The notes: a model not told the origin generated them from the letters alone. 12,961 nt of DNA from Planctomycetaceae bacterium (GCA_029259875.1 JAJDEK010000153.1:1-12961); one strand, 5' to 3'. Counted from the first letter of the stretch, positions 1 to 7,580 are shown. Translations and numbers: made by a program.

Positions 1-117
1 GTGGGAGGCACAAAAATGAAAATTCACAAAGCCGCCATCCAAAAACTATTTGAAACGAATGATCTCCTGCTCGATACAGAAGAAATTTATCAGATAGGGG
101 CTGATCTCAAAGGCTAA
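1..117 (+). CDS. 3' end of an upstream gene, or a 33-residue small ORF
   Basis: The frame is open from the first base of the window to a TAA at 115-117. It could be the last 38 codons of a gene that begins outside the window. Alternatively, an ATG at 16 follows a GGGAGG Shine-Dalgarno-like stretch (3-8) with seven bases between, which would give a 33-residue peptide starting MKIHKAAIQKLF. The peptide is charged and probably helical, with no motif, signal or membrane segment that I recognise. No function can be assigned. Positions 118-269, up to the sigma factor, show no further gene. Confidence 0.4.
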   Translation: MGGTKMKIHKAAIQKLFETNDLLLDTEEIYQIGADLKG

Positions 118-269
118 TTGCTGCTTAGGATCTTTCGTGAATGAGTGATTCAGGTTGCATTGTCTACAAGAGACTCGATAGAATTAACGAATTGAGAATG
201 GCTTAAATTGAAGGAAACGGATCTCGTTGGCTCTCTTAGCCGAAACACATAAAATTCCGGATGATTTTC

Positions 270-848
270 ATGTATGACGATGCCACCATTATGAAACGCG
301 TCTGTGCAGGAGAGTATCTCCTGTTCGATGAGTTGGTGTTACGTTATCGTGCTCGTCTACTACGATTTGCCTGGAGTAAATTTGGGAATTTTTCGGCGGC
401 TGAAGATTTAGTGCAGGAAGCATTTTTGTCAGCGTTCGCTGCACGTGAGTCCTATAATCCTTCATTTGCATTTTCGACTTGGCTCTGGACCATCTTTTTA
501 AACTTGTGTCGTCGTCATTATAAGCGGGAACAGCGCTCACCGCGTGAAATTGTTCATTCGTCAATGACTGATGCTGTTGTGATTCCAGAACCCAGTTCGT
601 CAGAGACTCCCTTAGAGATCGCCTTGAAGACAGAACAATTTGCGCTTCTGGCTCGATACCTTTCTGAACTGTCGGAAGTTCAAGCCGATGCTTTACGACT
701 GCGTTTTTTCGGCGGAATGAAATTTACTGAGATTGCTTTAACCATGGATTGTAGTTTGTCGGCAGCAAAAATACGTGTAAAAAATGGATTGCTTCAATTG
801 GCTCATCGTTTTTCTGAAGCTTCGACTTCGGAAGGAGATGTATCATGA
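270..848 (+). CDS. ECF-family RNA polymerase sigma factor
   Basis: This is a small (192-residue) sigma-70-family factor of the extracytoplasmic-function type, which directs RNA polymerase to a dedicated regulon. Sigma region 2 spans about residues 19-87, with the core-binding and -10-recognition stretch around SAAEDLVQEAFLSAF and the aromatic FSTWLWTIFLNLCRR block. A variable Pro/Ser/Glu linker of about 25 residues follows (near 100-120). Region 4 lies at about 128-182, with the helix-turn-helix around FTEIALTMDCSLSAAKIRVK. I chose the ATG at 270 over the in-frame ATG at 261 because MYDDATIMKRVCAG fits the usual family N-terminus and GGAT sits about nine bases upstream; another ATG at 291 is possible. 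The stop overlaps the start of the next gene (ATGA), so the two are probably co-translated. Which ECF subgroup it belongs to cannot be told by eye. Confidence 0.93.
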   Translation: MYDDATIMKRVCAGEYLLFDELVLRYRARLLRFAWSKFGNFSAAEDLVQEAFLSAFAARESYNPSFAFSTWLWTIFLNLCRRHYKREQRSPREIVHSSMTDAVVIPEPSSSETPLEIALKTEQFALLARYLSELSEVQADALRLRFFGGMKFTEIALTMDCSLSAAKIRVKNGLLQLAHRFSEASTSEGDVS

Positions 849-1453
849 ACTGTGACGAAGCGTTTGATTTAATAACTCATCCTACTGATCACAATTGCGA
901 AGAATTGCAATGGCATCTGGAATTGTGTCCTCGTTGTCGGCAGATGAAAGAAACTCTCGCGCCTGCATTGGATACGTTTCACCAGATTCTGGATGATAGT
1001 TTGAATGACAGTGATTTCAACGAGATGGGTTCCGATCTTCATCAAATGCAGGATCAGAAATCAGCCGCTCATTTCCCACAAGCTGGAAATCCATTTTTGT
1101 CAGCGGAAACGGTTCGGATAGCGGAGCAGGCAGCAACGCGATTAAGGGCAGAAGCAGAATCGAATCAACTTACAAAACAGCCTGCAAAGTCAAAGCTGTA
1201 TCAAAGGCGACTCATGCATGCGGCGTTAATTCTTTTTGCTGGGATTCTGATGGGATGGGGAGTATCTGCTTTGACTCCCGAAAATCATATCCCTGTGGGA
1301 GCAAATAATTTACAGAAACAGCAGCCCTGCCTCTGGATTGCGCAGAGTACAGAGAACGCAAAGCAATCGTATCAGACAGAAATGGATAGGGTGTCGGTCA
1401 ACAATGTGGTTTTGTCCTGTGTTGCCTGTCACTTACAATCGACGGCTAAGTAG
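845..1453 (+). CDS. Membrane-anchored ZAS-type anti-sigma factor with C-terminal CxxCH
   Basis: This is probably the negative regulator of the sigma factor immediately upstream. The genes overlap by four bases, and a strong AAGGAG Shine-Dalgarno sequence sits in the end of the sigma gene. The N-terminus has the zinc anti-sigma signature H24-x3-C28-x2-C31 (HLELCPRC), preceded by further His and Cys residues (C3, H12, H16, C18). A polar linker of about 90 residues follows. One hydrophobic segment at about 122-143 (LMHAALILFAGILMGWGVSA) predicts a single-pass protein with the ZAS domain in the cytoplasm and about 58 residues outside. The outer part ends in VLSCVACHLQSTAK, holding a CxxCH motif at 192-196, seven residues from the C-terminus in total being left from C195 on to K202. 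CxxCH is the covalent haem c attachment signature, or it could be a redox-active or metal-binding cysteine pair. The anti-sigma role follows from ZAS motif plus operon position; any haem role is inference. Confidence 0.85.
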   Translation: MNCDEAFDLITHPTDHNCEELQWHLELCPRCRQMKETLAPALDTFHQILDDSLNDSDFNEMGSDLHQMQDQKSAAHFPQAGNPFLSAETVRIAEQAATRLRAEAESNQLTKQPAKSKLYQRRLMHAALILFAGILMGWGVSALTPENHIPVGANNLQKQQPCLWIAQSTENAKQSYQTEMDRVSVNNVVLSCVACHLQSTAK

Positions 1454-1820
1454 CAGGTCGTTCTGGTTGTCGTTTTTCTAGTTATTTCTCCGATCACTAC
1501 AGTTCCGCTTTTTTCTACCCGCAAAGCGCTTTATGCAGAGCAAAATTTGTAAGTCTTACAAGTAGATATACCATAAAAGATACTTTTTTCAATCGAAGTC
1601 ATCAAATCTGATCGTCATTGAAAAACTCATCTTGCAGCTCTTTTCAATTTCCGTTATTTCTACGCAACCCACTGTTAACCAGAGGGAACATTTCCTGTCT
1701 AACACTCCCTTTTCTCATTTCCTCCCTGAGATCACAGGGCCATTGAAAAAGAGATTTTCAACCTGTCACACAGAAGTGAACCTCGTATCTTTTCTCGCAA
1801 AAATTACAATTGGATTCGAC
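1454..1820 (+). other. Non-coding leader upstream of the BamA-like gene
   Basis: No convincing gene lies in these 367 bp. The frame of the downstream gene stays open back to a TTG at 1632, but the 63 extra codons encode a composition unlike a signal peptide and carry no ribosome-binding site. The region holds a 10-bp palindrome AAAGCGCTTT (1523-1532), a 15-bp palindrome at 1547-1561, and a weak AT-rich stem AAAAG-ATA-CTTTT (1575-1587). It probably contains the promoter and 5' leader of the outer-membrane gene. Confidence 0.5.
1547..1561. promoter_or_regulatory. 15-bp palindrome, possible operator over a weak promoter
   Basis: TTGTAAG-T-CTTACAA is a perfect inverted repeat with a single central base. 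The spacer is too short for an RNA hairpin, so a dimeric DNA-binding protein site is the more natural reading. Its left arm begins TTGTAA, which resembles a -35 element (4 of 6 with TTGACA); a TACCAT (4 of 6 with TATAAT) lies 16 bases downstream at 1569-1574. A protein bound here would cover the -35 region. Chance occurrence cannot be excluded. Confidence 0.25.
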
Positions 1821-4499
1821 ATGATAAGAGGTGTCTTGTCTGGCACCAGATGCGGTAACGCATTGCGATGGGCATTAAGCCTGATCCTGGTACAGATTAT
1901 TTTGTTCGGAGCTTGCATCAACGGGATGATTCCCTTGATGAACTCTGCCTTTGCGCAGGAAGAAAGAAAGAGCGCGATTTCGTTGAATGAACCGCTTTTT
2001 GATATCCGCGTCGAAGGGAATGAGTCCATTCCTGCGATCTCGATTTTACAAAAGACAAAAAGCCAACGCGGCCGACCTGCCTCACGCACGCAAGTGCTTG
2101 AGGATATGCGACTACTCTTTGCGACCCGCTGGTTCTCCAGTGTTGAACCCGTCTATCGGAAAACCGAACAAGGTTTGGTTTTAATATTCAAAGTCAAAGA
2201 ACGTCCGATTGTTGAGAAGGTCGAATTTCGTGGAAATAAGAAAATCAAAACCAAACGTTTGGCGGCGACTACTGGATTAAAAGTAGGCTCTCCCTTCGAT
2301 GTTTCTGCGAATCAGGAATCTGTGCATCGAATTAAGCAACTTTACGTAGAACGCGGATATCGTTTTGCTGAAGTCACACTAGTTAAAGGTGGCCTTGCCG
2401 ATGATCGTTCAGTGATTTTCGATATTAAAGAAGGGCCCAAAGTTGTTGTTTCGGGAATTAAGTTCCGGGGAAATAAATTTGTCAGCTCAGGCGTACTCAA
2501 AACAAAACTGCAAACCAAAAAAGCGCCTCTTGGTCTTAGTATTCTGGGGGGGAAATATGAACCTTCAACCGTGGAAGATGACTTAGTCTCTCTCAAACAA
2601 TACTATAATGGCCTGGGCTTTTTTGATGTGAAAATTAAGGAAAAAGTCGGCTACAATAAAGATCGTTCACGCGTTCAAATCGAATATACGGTTAACGAAG
2701 GTAAACGCTACAAGATTCGTGATATTCTGATTAAGGGTAATCGCATTTTCTCGGAAGATGAAATTCGCGACGATATTAAGTTAGTCTCGGGAGAGTTTTT
2801 CAACAGCCGTACTCTTTCAAAAGATGTAGATAAACTCACTACAAAATATGGAGAGTTGGGGCATTTATTTGCAAAAGTGAATCCTGTTCCCCGGTTTTTA
2901 GAAGCACCAGGCGAAGTCGATCTGGTCTATCAGATTAATGAAGACAAACCGTATCGGATTCGTCGGATTACACCACACATCGCTGGCGATAACCCGCGCA
3001 CCAAGAGTTCTGTTTTGACAAATCCTCTGCTTGTTGCGCCCGGTGATCTAGCGAATCAACGTTTGATTCAAAAGAGCAAACGTCGCGTTGAAGGAGGACA
3101 AGTTTTTGAAAAAGGTCAAAATGGGCCACGTATCAATGTGACGAAAGTCGACCCTCAACGTGAAGTCATTCACAGTCGTAAGGATGACGTGTTGCGAGGT
3201 CAAAATAATGAACGTGATCAAAATGTAAAACGTGTCCCAAATAATGAACTTGATCGAAGTTATGAGCGTGGCCAAATTTATGACGATGGTATCTTGAATG
3301 AACAAAAACGTACACAGAAAATATTCCGTGGACAAAACTATGATAACGGCATTCCGGAACCTCTGAATCCCTTGTTTGGAAACAGTCCATTAGGCGATCC
3401 CATGGGAACCGAATTTCCGCAGCAACAACCGGGTTGGGTGGATTTGGATGTTTATGCTACCGAAAGCCGCACAGGACGTTTAATGTTCGGTGTGGGAGTC
3501 AATAGTGATGCCGGTGTTGTTGGTTCGATTGTTCTGCAGGAAGAAAACTTTGATATTCTGAGACCTCCGCGCAGCATGGAAGATCTTTTGGATGGTACCG
3601 CCTGGCGCGGTGGCGGACAGCGTTTCCGAGCGGAAGCAGTTCCCGGTGATCAAGTCAGTCGTTATTTGGTGAACTGGACTGATCCCTATTTCCTGGATAC
3701 CAACTTTAGTTTGGGAGTCAGTGGATTTTACTTCACACGATTCTATGAAGACTGGGACGAAGAACGCGTTGGTACACGTTTGACTCTGGGACGGCAGTTG
3801 ACCCAAGAATGGTCAATCAACGGTCAGTTCCGTCTGGAAAACGTCGATCTGCGAAATCCACGAACGCCGACGCCTCCCATCGTTCAGCAGTCTGTGGGAA
3901 ATAACCTTTTGAATACATTCCGACTGGCAGCGACACACGATACGCGTGATGCAGCATTTTTACCTGCAGAAGGGCATATTCTCGAATTTGCAGCAGAACA
4001 GGCTGTCGGGGATTTTGATTACAGTCGTCTGGAAACAAATGCCAGTCAGTATTTTACTCTCTACAAACGACCCGATGGTGGCGGACGCCACATTCTCTCT
4101 TTAAGTGCTTCGCTGGGATGGACAGATTCAGATACTCCTGTATTTGAACGGTACTATGCCGGTGGTTTTCAGACTTTCCGTGGTTTTGAATTCCGAGGAG
4201 TCACTCCACGAGAAAATGGAATCGCCGTTGGTGGTCGATGGAGCTTCCTGGGTAGTGCCCAATACATGGTTCCGATTACTGCGGATGAGATGATTCAAAT
4301 GGTCTTCTTCAGTGATTTTGGTACCGTCGAAGAAAGTGTTTCTCTCGATCAGTTCCGTGTTTCTGTTGGTGCCGGACTTCGCTTGACAGTTCCTGCAATG
4401 GGACCTGTTCCAGTGGCTTTAGACTTTGCTGTTCCATTGGCCAAAGAGACTTTCGACGAAACGCAGGTCTTCAGCTTCTACGTTGGGTTTACCCGTTAA
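1821..4499 (+). CDS. bamA: BamA/Omp85-family outer-membrane protein assembly factor
   Basis: This is the core insertase that folds beta-barrel proteins into the outer membrane; the predicted protein has 892 residues. It has a signal peptide with hydrophobic core LSLILVQIILFGACI and probable cleavage after SAFA (about residue 45). POTRA repeats follow at roughly 59-129, 130-205, 206-294 and 295-374. A fifth POTRA starts at about 375 (PYRIRRI) and is split by a long insertion. The 16-strand barrel covers about 545-892. The Omp85 signature is clear: GGFQTFRGFEFRG contains the (F/V)RGF lid-loop motif, here R787-G788-F789. The C-terminus FSFYVGFTR places the last aromatic third from the end, not terminal. 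I chose ATG 1821 because it gives a proper signal peptide; a TTG at 1632 would add 63 unlikely residues. It stands alone with no partner lipoprotein visible. Inference: this is the general BamA and not a specialised paralogue. Confidence 0.88.
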   Translation: MIRGVLSGTRCGNALRWALSLILVQIILFGACINGMIPLMNSAFAQEERKSAISLNEPLFDIRVEGNESIPAISILQKTKSQRGRPASRTQVLEDMRLLFATRWFSSVEPVYRKTEQGLVLIFKVKERPIVEKVEFRGNKKIKTKRLAATTGLKVGSPFDVSANQESVHRIKQLYVERGYRFAEVTLVKGGLADDRSVIFDIKEGPKVVVSGIKFRGNKFVSSGVLKTKLQTKKAPLGLSILGGKYEPSTVEDDLVSLKQYYNGLGFFDVKIKEKVGYNKDRSRVQIEYTVNEGKRYKIRDILIKGNRIFSEDEIRDDIKLVSGEFFNSRTLSKDVDKLTTKYGELGHLFAKVNPVPRFLEAPGEVDLVYQINEDKPYRIRRITPHIAGDNPRTKSSVLTNPLLVAPGDLANQRLIQKSKRRVEGGQVFEKGQNGPRINVTKVDPQREVIHSRKDDVLRGQNNERDQNVKRVPNNELDRSYERGQIYDDGILNEQKRTQKIFRGQNYDNGIPEPLNPLFGNSPLGDPMGTEFPQQQPGWVDLDVYATESRTGRLMFGVGVNSDAGVVGSIVLQEENFDILRPPRSMEDLLDGTAWRGGGQRFRAEAVPGDQVSRYLVNWTDPYFLDTNFSLGVSGFYFTRFYEDWDEERVGTRLTLGRQLTQEWSINGQFRLENVDLRNPRTPTPPIVQQSVGNNLLNTFRLAATHDTRDAAFLPAEGHILEFAAEQAVGDFDYSRLETNASQYFTLYKRPDGGGRHILSLSASLGWTDSDTPVFERYYAGGFQTFRGFEFRGVTPRENGIAVGGRWSFLGSAQYMVPITADEMIQMVFFSDFGTVEESVSLDQFRVSVGAGLRLTVPAMGPVPVALDFAVPLAKETFDETQVFSFYVGFTR

Positions 4500-4650
4500 T
4501 CGTACAATGCTCTCCAGCCACTCTTTCATGCCTGAAGATAACTGTTGACAGGACTGAATTTCAAAGGTGCCACCAGTTTCATCAAGCTCTCTTGTGGACT
4601 ATGATATTGGTTTATTATGTGGCATTGTATTTGTTCAGAGAGTAGCTTAG

Positions 4651-5214
4651 ATGATTTTGGAAGGCATTGTTACCAGTAGAAACCAACAGGGAGAATTAAA
4701 CATTGCTCCTATGGGACCGCTGGTCAATATTGAGATGACGCATTTTGTGTTACGTCCTTTTCAGACGTCGCGGACTTTCAGTAATTTGAAAGAGACCCGT
4801 TGTGGAGTCTTACACGTCGTAGACAATGTTTTATTGTTGGCAAAAGCAGCCATCGGTCAGTTGGATGAACTTCCAGAAACGTTTCCTGCTGTGCAAATTA
4901 AAGGTGACGTGATCAGCTCAGCTTGTCGCTGGTATGAATTTCAAATCGATACAATAGATGAGACCGACGAACGATCTGTGATGCAGGCTTCGGTAGTTCA
5001 TGGTGGCAGAATTCGGGACTATTTTGGCCTCAATCGAGCCAAACACGCTGTGTTGGAAGCAGCGATTCTGGCAACGCGTATTCATTTAATTGAGGAAAAT
5101 GAATTACAGGCTCAATATCGCGCGTTGGCAGAGATTGTGAAAAAGACTGCTGGCCCAGAAGAACAGACGGCTTTCAACTTACTGGAAGAATACATTTCCA
5201 AAGCGTATGCTTAA
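4651..5214 (+). CDS. DUF447-family protein, probable H4MPT/C1-pathway gene
   Basis: This 187-residue soluble protein has the hallmarks of the DUF447 family: it opens MILEGIVTSRNQQGELNIAPMGP and continues with the FVLRPFQTSRTFSNL stretch and the internal RIRDYFGLNRAKHAVLEAAI block. The family is shared by methanogenic archaea, methylotrophs and planctomycetes, the groups that use tetrahydromethanopterin. I recall it as a flavin-type split-barrel fold; its reaction is not established to my knowledge. The gene lies 63 bases (21 if the next gene starts at its GTG) upstream of the beta-RFAP synthase gene, so the two are probably one transcript, which supports a role in synthesis of the C1 carrier. 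There is no signal peptide or membrane segment, so it should act in the cytoplasm. Family assignment is from remembered sequence patterns; function is inference. Confidence 0.75.
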   Translation: MILEGIVTSRNQQGELNIAPMGPLVNIEMTHFVLRPFQTSRTFSNLKETRCGVLHVVDNVLLLAKAAIGQLDELPETFPAVQIKGDVISSACRWYEFQIDTIDETDERSVMQASVVHGGRIRDYFGLNRAKHAVLEAAILATRIHLIEENELQAQYRALAEIVKKTAGPEEQTAFNLLEEYISKAYA

Positions 5215-5277
5215 ATTAGATTTGTAAAAAATATCGTGTTCAAACAACTCAACTACTCTCAGAAGCACTTATCTGTC

Positions 5278-6261
5278 ATGTCACGCGAAGTGATTGTTAC
5301 AACGGGAACTCGATTACACTGGGGGTTGCTGTCGATTGCCCCATTGGCAGGACGGGAATTTGGTGGCATCGGTTTAATGGTGGATGAGCCACGATTGACG
5401 CTCTCAGTTAAAGTATCACCTGATGAAAAAGATACCATTGTTTGTAGTGAGAATTACTTTTCAAAAATCGAAAATGTGATCAACATGGCTCGCCGGAATC
5501 TGTCTGGTGCCTCACGTGAGCGTTTTTATTCAGTAGAACTACAATCTGAGATTCCCATGCATTGTGGTTTTGGGTCGGGAACTCAGTTGAGTTTAGCAGT
5601 CGCACGCGCGATTTCGATGTTGTCTGAGGAAGACGAGCTTTCTTCCATCGAATTGGCCAAACGTGTTCATCGCGGGGCGCGCTCTGCGCTAGGAGTACAT
5701 GGGTTTGAATTTGGTGGATTCCTTGTCGAGGGGGGGAAGAACATTTCAAGTGAAATCAGCCCGTTGGTTGCGCGTGTTGATTTTCCAGCAGACTGGAAAA
5801 TCATATTGATCACGCCCACCGATCAAGCAGGTATTTCCGGGAACATTGAAGCGGAAGCCATTCAGAAGTTAGGTTCCATGCCGGTTTCCCTCACAGACAA
5901 GCTCTGTCGCCTTGTACTGATGCAGCTCATTCCTTCAGTGAAGACACAAGATTTTGCAGGTTTTAGCGCCGGTTTGACAGAGTTTGGACACGCTGTTGGT
6001 GAATTTTTTAAGCCCGCCCAAGGGGAAATCTTTGCCCATCCCCGCATGGTAGAGCTAGAAAACCTGCTGATCTCAAAAGGAATTCAGGGAATTGCCCAGA
6101 CTTCCTGGGGGCCGACTTTATCGGTCGTTTGTCGGGATTCGTTCGATGTTGAAAATGTTTCAAGTATAATAACTGAAAATGGTTACGGAAAATTTTGTTC
6201 GATAAGAACCGTCAGCCCTTTGAATCGTGGTGCTCACATCCAAATGAGAGACCTTGCATGA
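5278..6261 (+). CDS. mptG: Beta-ribofuranosylaminobenzene 5'-phosphate synthase
   Basis: This is the first committed enzyme of methanopterin synthesis. It joins 4-aminobenzoate (or 4-hydroxybenzoate) with phosphoribosyl pyrophosphate, releasing CO2 and pyrophosphate, to give beta-RFAP. The 327-residue protein belongs to the GHMP-kinase superfold. Visible signatures are TRLHWGLLSIAP near the N-terminus (11-22), the glycine-rich loop PMHCGFGSGTQLSLA (93-107), HRGARSALGVHGFEFGG (131-147), and the C-terminal GIAQTSWGPTLSVVC block (271-285). I chose ATG 5278 because family similarity starts right after it; a GTG at 5236 would add 14 residues with no recognisable ribosome-binding site. It follows the DUF447 gene in the same direction. 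In planctomycetes this pathway supports H4MPT-linked formaldehyde/formyl transfer, not methanogenesis. No other H4MPT genes are in view. Confidence 0.88.
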   Translation: MSREVIVTTGTRLHWGLLSIAPLAGREFGGIGLMVDEPRLTLSVKVSPDEKDTIVCSENYFSKIENVINMARRNLSGASRERFYSVELQSEIPMHCGFGSGTQLSLAVARAISMLSEEDELSSIELAKRVHRGARSALGVHGFEFGGFLVEGGKNISSEISPLVARVDFPADWKIILITPTDQAGISGNIEAEAIQKLGSMPVSLTDKLCRLVLMQLIPSVKTQDFAGFSAGLTEFGHAVGEFFKPAQGEIFAHPRMVELENLLISKGIQGIAQTSWGPTLSVVCRDSFDVENVSSIITENGYGKFCSIRTVSPLNRGAHIQMRDLA

Positions 6262-6330
6262 ACTTTTGCTTTAGATTTCGAAGATTCTGAAACAATTCGA
6301 AATCTGAGAGAGGAAATCTTCGCCAAAAGT
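6262..6330 (+). terminator. Overlapping inverted repeats after mptG, terminator- or attenuator-like
   Basis: Twelve bases after the mptG stop, AGATTTCGAA (6273-6282) and TTCGAAATCT (6296-6305) form a perfect 10-bp stem with a 13-base loop, extendable by two pairs, one of them G-U. The same bases can pair differently: CGAAGATT (6279-6286) with AATCTTCG (6315-6322), stacked inside ACTTTTG (6262-6268) with CAAAAGT (6324-6330). No U-run follows the short hairpin, so it is not a classic intrinsic terminator. The two folds exclude each other. Confidence 0.4.
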
Positions 6331-6337
6331 CGAAGCC

Positions 6338-6346
6338 TGTTATAAT
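6338..6346 (+). promoter_or_regulatory. Extended -10 promoter for the DUF1501 gene
   Basis: TGTTATAAT matches the extended -10 consensus TGnTATAAT exactly. It lies 55 bases upstream of the ATG at 6402, giving an expected leader of roughly 45-50 nt. No good -35 is seen at the usual distance, as is often the case for extended -10 promoters. It implies that the DUF1501 gene can be transcribed separately from the mptG operon. Confidence 0.45.
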
Positions 6347-6401
6347 GCAATCACCCCAAAATAAAACACAAATTTCTGTAAAGTAGTGAGTAATATCTTT
6401 T

Positions 6402-7580
6402 ATGCGTTCCAAACAAAATCACTCTGAAGTATCGCGGCGAGATTTTCTGCGTGTCGGAAGTTTGAGCTTCGCCGGGTTGTCAATGTCCGAGCGAGCCGCG
6501 TTATCAGCTACAAAGAGGGATCGTTCACAAAAGAACTGCATCTTGATCATGATGACAGGAGGCGCAAGCCAACTAGAAACATTTGATCCAAAGCCCGAAG
6601 CTCCCTCTGAAATTCGTGGTCCACTGAAAGCAATTTCGACGTCCGTTCCTGGGATTTTTCTTAGCGAGTGCTTTCCGCAGTTGGCCCAGCGCGCAGGGCA
6701 GTTCTCAATTATAAGATCACTGTACCACGACGCCGCTCCTATTCACGAAACGGGTCATCAACTAATTCAAACAGGAAGATTGTCTCGGGGCGCATTGAAT
6801 TATCCTTGTTTTGGTTCCGTCGTTTCCAGGCAATGGGGCCCTCGTGGCGATGCACCTCCCTTTGTTGTCTTGCCACGTTTGGTCGGTTCATTGGGAGTGA
6901 ATGCCTATCGAGGACAGCAAGCAACGTTTTTAGGCGAAGAATTTGAGCCTGCAACAACAGTGGTAGAATCATCTACTACGAGCGAGTATGAAATTGAAAT
7001 TGCCGGAGAATCAAAGGCAATCCAACAACAATACGGAAAACAGCGATTCGGCAGGTTACTGCTTCAGGCGAGACAGCTTGTCGAACGGGGAACGCGGTGT
7101 GTGATCGTCAATTTGTTTGATGACCTGCACCAGCAATTGTCTTGGGACTGTCATGGTACAGGAGCGGGTACGTCTGGAAAAGTTTACGATTATCGGGACT
7201 CACTGGGACCTGCGTTTGATAAAGCTTTATCAACATTACTCGACGATCTCTCTTCCAAAGGGCTGCTAGATGACACGCTTGTGGTTGCGACAGGAGAGTT
7301 CGGCCGCACCCCTCAACTCAATTCTTATGGAGGTCGGGATCATTGGCCTCATGTATGGTCTGCACTGATTGCCGGCGGTGGAACACCGGGCGGACAGGTT
7401 GTGGGGGCCAGTGATGCGCGAGGTAGTGCTCCTGTGGACCGTCCGGTTCACGCGTCTGAACTGACGGCAACGATTTATCAGCATTTGGGTTTAAATCCAG
7501 AGAGCCTTCTTGCTTGCCTGGATGATCAGGAAATAAAACTGATCGAAGCAGCGCCGGTTCAGGAACTGATCACAGCGTAA
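6402..7580 (+). CDS. Tat-exported DUF1501-family protein
   Basis: This 392-residue protein belongs to DUF1501, an alkaline-phosphatase/sulfatase-like family greatly expanded in planctomycetes; the substrate is unknown. The N-terminus has a twin-arginine export signal, SRRDFLRVGSLSFAGLS (11-27). Family blocks follow: ILIMMTGGASQLETFDPKP (48-64), SLYHDAAPIHETGHQLIQTG (106-125), the SWDCHG stretch (247-252), and VVATGEFGRTPQLNSYGGRD with HWPHVWSALIAGG (294-326). The last holds the acidic and His residues expected of the metal-binding core. At 392 residues it is on the short side of what I would expect for the family, the segment between the FEPATTVV block (about 181-188) and the YGKQRFG block (about 211-217) being compact. 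Many planctomycete DUF1501 genes follow a DUF1549/DUF1553 gene in a pair; none is seen here. Function is unassigned. Confidence 0.9.
   Translation: MRSKQNHSEVSRRDFLRVGSLSFAGLSMSERAALSATKRDRSQKNCILIMMTGGASQLETFDPKPEAPSEIRGPLKAISTSVPGIFLSECFPQLAQRAGQFSIIRSLYHDAAPIHETGHQLIQTGRLSRGALNYPCFGSVVSRQWGPRGDAPPFVVLPRLVGSLGVNAYRGQQATFLGEEFEPATTVVESSTTSEYEIEIAGESKAIQQQYGKQRFGRLLLQARQLVERGTRCVIVNLFDDLHQQLSWDCHGTGAGTSGKVYDYRDSLGPAFDKALSTLLDDLSSKGLLDDTLVVATGEFGRTPQLNSYGGRDHWPHVWSALIAGGGTPGGQVVGASDARGSAPVDRPVHASELTATIYQHLGLNPESLLACLDDQEIKLIEAAPVQELITA

Noticed and set aside
213..222. GGAAACGGAT upstream of the sigma factor, also found upstream of larC (9592-9601), as a shared regulatory motif
   Set aside because: A single exact 10-base match between two places in 13 kb is expected by chance many times over, and no -10 partner fits an ECF promoter at either place.
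1632..1820. N-terminal extension of the BamA-like protein from a TTG codon
   Set aside because: The added 63 residues do not resemble a signal peptide or POTRA, no ribosome-binding site precedes the TTG, and a normal signal peptide begins at ATG 1821.
3048..3390. Minus-strand hydrophobic open frames within the BamA gene
   Set aside because: They arise from the reverse reading of the Asn/Gln/Asp-rich BamA insertion, whose AT-rich codons give Ile/Leu/Thr on the other strand.
4545..4550. Perfect TTGACA in the gap before the DUF447 gene as a -35 element
   Set aside because: No -10-like hexamer lies 16-18 bases downstream (TGCCAC is there). The DUF447 promoter remains unidentified; a TATGAT at 4600-4605 lacks a good -35.
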